Shown: positions 60,980 to 64,000 of the stretch, piece by piece
Position numbering within the stretch: position 1 is the stretch's first letter
How the letters are laid out: every line of letters begins with the position of its first letter
Assembly: GCA_016617785.1 (NCBI GenBank)
Contig: JADILM010000001.1
Coordinates: 4,030,001 to 4,094,000 of the forward strand
From: Sporobolomyces roseus
Taxonomy: Eukaryota; Basidiomycota; Microbotryomycetes; Sporidiobolales; Sporidiobolaceae
DNA: 64,000 nucleotides
Direction: 5' to 3'
Notes under the pieces: generated by a model
What the model was told of the DNA's origin: nothing
What the model saw: only the letters and a program-made list of their open reading frames with translations
The model's database searches: none
Program-made: the position numbers and the translations under genes

Positions 60980-61921
60980 CGTTTCTGATCTGTACTTCGA
61001 TCATTTTCTCCTTCCTCGTCGTCTTCTCCGCAACCAACATCGTTCGTTTCGTCTCGCTGAATCGATTCGGTTGCGATGTGCTGGTCTGGCTAGAGCGCGG
61101 TGTCGAGTTCCTCTCGTCGCAGAGGTTGCAAGTAGATCGAAGAATTGTTCACTCGGAGAAGGAAAGTGGTCGGCCGCTACAGTACGAGAGGAAGACGGTT
61201 CAATGGGTGAGAGTCAGCTTCGACGAGTTGAGAGGAGGAGAGGAGAACTCACCAAGAGGTTGATCTAGGAAATTGAACAATATCATTCCAAGTTTGGCTA
61301 GCGATTTGCCCAAGATCTCACCCTGTAGAATCAGGTCTCGAAGTCAGCCTCTGATTCCGATCGTAACTATGCGCAGACTAATGTACGTACCGAGAAACGA
61401 TAAAGTCGTCGTTTTGAAGAGACTGGATGACCTTGACGAGTTCACATCGCATCTTGGTGGAAGCATCGAGCTGCCGGTAGTCGATAGATCGGGGCGTGAT
61501 TCGGAGAGGCAAGTCGAGCCCCGAAGATCGAACGAAGCGGCAAACGAGGACTTGAGGGAGAATTCGACCCAATTCAGAGGAATGTCTGCGAAACATTGAT
61601 GAAATAGTCAGCTATCGTTCAGCTACGGTATCACTGTCCGACTGATGTAATATTGAACGAACAGAGTGCAACCATTCCCTTGCGAAATCTGAATAATCGA
61701 CCTTTCGACTCTTGACGCTATCCATCAGAGTTATCGATTCTATCACTACTACATCGAGTTCTGCTGAAGATACCTTGCATCATGTAGAGTATACAGAGAG
61801 AGGCGAGGTTGGAATCGAAGGTGAGAAGAGAGAAGGCGAAGATACCGACGAGGAGAGCTTGATGGTGATCGTAGCTGTTCCTAGAGAGAGATACAATGCA
61901 TATGATCATACTGTATAAGCT
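60980..61921. other. Minus-strand exon-like segments, structure unresolved
   Basis: At 61603-61378 on the minus strand an open exon follows CTGAC...CGCAG and ends at a GTACGT donor. Its translation includes RITPRSIDYRQLDASTKM and VIQSLQNDDFIVSR. Another piece near 61718-61630 begins MDSVKSRKVDYSDFA. The phases did not connect cleanly to each other or to the 60.6-61.0 kb gene, so I leave the region unassigned. Confidence 0.35.
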
Positions 61922-62060
61922 TCACACAGCTTTGAGGAGTTGAGGAGGAGAAATCACGACTCCACCTTCGAGGGATAATTCCTGGAGTACGAGTCCTTCT
62001 CCAGAGTCGCAAGCCACTGGAGAGGTACCAGAGTAGCTATCGATATCTCCAGGAGTAGTA
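61922..62060 (-). other. Possible terminal exon of an unassigned minus-strand gene
   Basis: A CCCCGACAG acceptor at 62061 is preceded by a pyrimidine tract. It is followed by an open 46-codon frame to a TGA at 61922, with translation including PGDIDSYSGTSPVACDSGEG and ending PPQLLKAV. No upstream exon could be identified, so it is listed as a fragment only. Confidence 0.25.
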
Positions 62061-62669
62061 CTGTCGGGGTGGGTAAAGTCGATGAAAGGTGAGAGAGCAA
62101 GAGAAGCGAAGAAAGTTCATCGATCGTTTCGTCCGACGACTACAATTCCAAGAAAGTGAGTGAAGGCGGGAAAGTGTCTGTTTGGAAGTCTGTTGCAAGT
62201 CGAAAGCGCCAAGAGGAGACACAAGAGGGAGGAAACTGTACTATACAGTCTATACTCGCTTTTCGCAAGTTTCGCAAGTTTCGCAGACTTGACTAGCTTA
62301 CTAGATTGGTCTCTTCAAGACTCGATGAGCTACTCACCAGACTTTCAACGACACCAGAAAGAATGAACGAGGGAATCAAGGACAAAGTTGCATTTAGAAC
62401 CAGCTGTGCGAAAACGAAAGAAAGGGAGGGACGTCAAAAGGAAGAGACAGAAGGGCCAACCAGAGTGGAGTACATTCGCTGGTGCTCACAGAGACATCCA
62501 GGAGAGGAAAAGGAGGAGGGAAGAAGGGGGGACTACTAAAAAGAGGGTATAAGTAAAGACGACGAAGAGAGAGCAAGGAAGGGAATGAACAGAAAACTGA
62601 GGGAAAGGAAAGCAAAGAAACGGCGAGCGTGAAGGGAGGGAGTACTACAACAACAAAGAGGCGGAATCC
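62061..62669. other. Intergenic, purine-rich downstream flank of the Fanzor-like gene
   Basis: No supported gene. From about 62390 to 62660 the plus strand is a long GA-rich tract. It contains the TTTCGCAAG repeat at 62261-62286. Confidence 0.45.
62261..62286. repeat. Three consecutive TTTCGCAAG-type units
   Basis: TTTCGCAAG occurs at 62261-62269 and 62270-62278, then TTTCGCAG at 62279-62286. The same nonamer pair is found at 44385-44399. Confidence 0.8.
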
Positions 62670-64000
62670 TCACGAGAAGAGATCGGCAATGTCAAAGTTT
62701 GGGGATCGGGGGAAGTCTGCGAAATATTGTTCATGATCGCGGCGGAACTCCTCCGAGTAGAGCTCTTCGTATGGACGGGTTCGATCACCTTGAAGAATCG
62801 GTGTTTGATCGGGTCGTCTACTCGAGTAACGAGATTCGCGAGTCAGTATCGAAGTAGGAAAGAAGAGGAATAGAGACCGACGAACAAGTTGTCTACAATC
62901 CACCAAGGCTTCGCTTCTACATCCTCCGATAAATCTCCCTGAACTCCACCCTCTTCCTCAGACTCTCCATCGGGTGTCAAACCATTGTCCTCCTCCTCGA
63001 TCGATTCGAGTTTGGGAGCGGAAGCGAGAGGGGGACGACGAGTACCGGCTGTTGGACCTGATGAAATACCTTCTACGAGCCATGGAGGACGAGGAACCGC
63101 GTCGAGCGGAGAAGGGAATTGAGCCTTCATCTTTCGGACCTCTTCTTCATAGGCAGCTTTTCGGTTCTTTTCGTGTTCGGCGCCGACAAGGAAGGGGTAG
63201 ACACCAGTAGGAGGAGCGAGAAGGTATCGACAGGTTTCGAGGTAATGGACAGGTGAGAGAGCGTATTGACCATTCGTGTAGACTGCGAAGAGTACGAGAT
63301 ACATCAAAACTTGAGCAGCGTTCAAGTCTCGATGGTCGCGTTTCTTGCATTCGGCGCAGATGCTGACTCGAAGGCTGGGGAAACCGGTGACGATGTCGGT
63401 AGGGTGCATGATACTGAATGGAAGGAGCCAGAACCGATGAGTTGAGGAAGAGAAGAGAAGAGAAGAGAAGAGAAGAGAAGAGAAGAGAAGAGAAGAAAAG
63501 AGAAGACGGGACTAACGAAGGTACAAAACAATTAGCACAGGTTCGAGACGAATAGTCCTCGCGGATCGCGTAGTACTCTCGGGTGATGTCGGGACGGGAG
63601 GTCAGATAGTCGTTGTGGTGTTTCAAGTAGCTCCTCGCCGGCGAGGGACCGTGAGTTCCGGCTGACTTGGGTAGGTCGGTGGTCGTGTCGACGAAGATAA
63701 CGATGTTGTGGTGACCTACTCGACGAGGTAGATATGATTCCCATTGAACCGCGACAAGACTTTGTTTGGCAGCCTTGTTGGCTCGTAGACGATCTTTGGT
63801 ATAGCTTTGACGAAGAAGAACAGTTTGATCGAGCTGGTCAGAGATCTGGTGACTCGGATTCTCCTTCTTGTACTCGGCGACGTAGGCTGCGATAGTAAAA
63901 AGAGTCAGAGTCTATTTGCGAAAATGAGAGCAGGCGGGAGAGAACTGACATGCGAGACGGAGACGATGTTGAGCTACGAGACAGGAGAGTACTCGTGTAT
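62670..64000 (-). CDS. Fanzor/TnpB-like RuvC nuclease, partial (5' end beyond the window)
   Basis: Exons read from the window edge: 64000-63950 (partial), 63886-63517, 63413-62886 and 62817-62670 (stop). The phases agree at all three introns; donors include GTTAGT and GTTCGT, both used elsewhere here. The protein has YSSRTCANC and, after about 25 residues, ICAECKKRDHRDLNAAQVL. Two CXXC pairs followed five residues later by [DH]-R-D-x-N-A-A is the zinc ribbon plus RuvC-III motif of TnpB and its eukaryotic relatives, Fanzors; the spacing is exact. Upstream, HHNIVIFVD and PARSYLKHHNDYL fit the RuvC-II/III interval. A C-terminal extension of about 180 residues is proline- and acid-rich. The RuvC-I Asp, RuvC-II Glu and guide-RNA-binding part would lie past 64000. 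Fanzors are RNA-guided DNA endonucleases of mobile origin; whether this copy is active cannot be judged. Another zinc-ribbon protein is possible. Confidence 0.6.
63447..63505 (+). repeat. (AGAAG)n pentanucleotide array
   Basis: About eleven copies of AGAAG with one interruption (AGAAA). The array lies wholly inside the intron between exons 63886-63517 and 63413-62886 of the Fanzor-like gene, where on the coding strand it forms a CTTCT polypyrimidine tract. Confidence 0.9.

Overview
This window looks like nuclear DNA of a basidiomycete fungus, probably a yeast-like species. Genes are dense and intron-rich. Introns are mostly 55-75 nt with GTGAGT/GTAAGT-type donors, a CTGAC or CTGAT branch site and a CAG/TAG acceptor. 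The flanking DNA is pyrimidine-rich. The gene set is eukaryotic and fungal: a Psi-factor oxygenase, Exo70, a myristoylated G-alpha, a Sch9-type kinase, an ASH1-type SET protein and a peroxisomal ABCD half-transporter. No tRNA, rRNA, CRISPR array or bacterial operon was seen. I cannot name the species. All exon joins were made by eye from splice sites and reading frame.

Layout. 0-6 kb: a cold-shock-domain protein and a SIRT4-like sirtuin, both on the plus strand. 6-12.1 kb, minus: one 1,974-codon multi-domain glycosyltransferase (membrane anchor, GT4, GT2, GT8/LARGE-like and a further C-terminal region). It is divergent from a zinc alcohol dehydrogenase (12.3-13.9 kb). 14-16.4 kb, minus: an ABC-F ATPase. 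17-27.4 kb, plus: two nearly identical Psi-producing oxygenase genes in tandem; the upstream copy has lost its first exon. 28-29.2 kb: an unrecognised gene. 29.4-32 kb, minus: EXO70. 32.6-36.7 kb, plus: a phosducin-like protein followed by a G-alpha subunit, two parts of heterotrimeric G-protein signalling. 38.4-41.7 kb, plus: a peroxisomal fatty-acyl ABC half-transporter. 41.9-44.2 kb, minus: an AWS-SET-postSET methyltransferase. 44.7-47.8 kb, minus: a C2-domain AGC kinase (Sch9). 50.5-51.6 kb, plus: an unrecognised proline-rich protein.

The right third is the least ordinary. From 58.5 to 52.1 kb (minus) a chain of frame-consistent exons encodes a ubiquitin-specific-protease-like domain followed by a divergent family-X DNA polymerase. 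At the right edge (62.7-64.0 kb, minus, cut by the window end) lies a gene whose protein carries the paired-CXXC plus [DH]RD-x-N-A-A signature of TnpB/Fanzor RuvC nucleases. The most novel items are this Fanzor-like gene, the protease-polymerase fusion, the poly-glycosyltransferase and the oxygenase tandem duplication.

Stretches between 58.5 and 62.7 kb contain exon-like pieces that I could not assemble into convincing genes.
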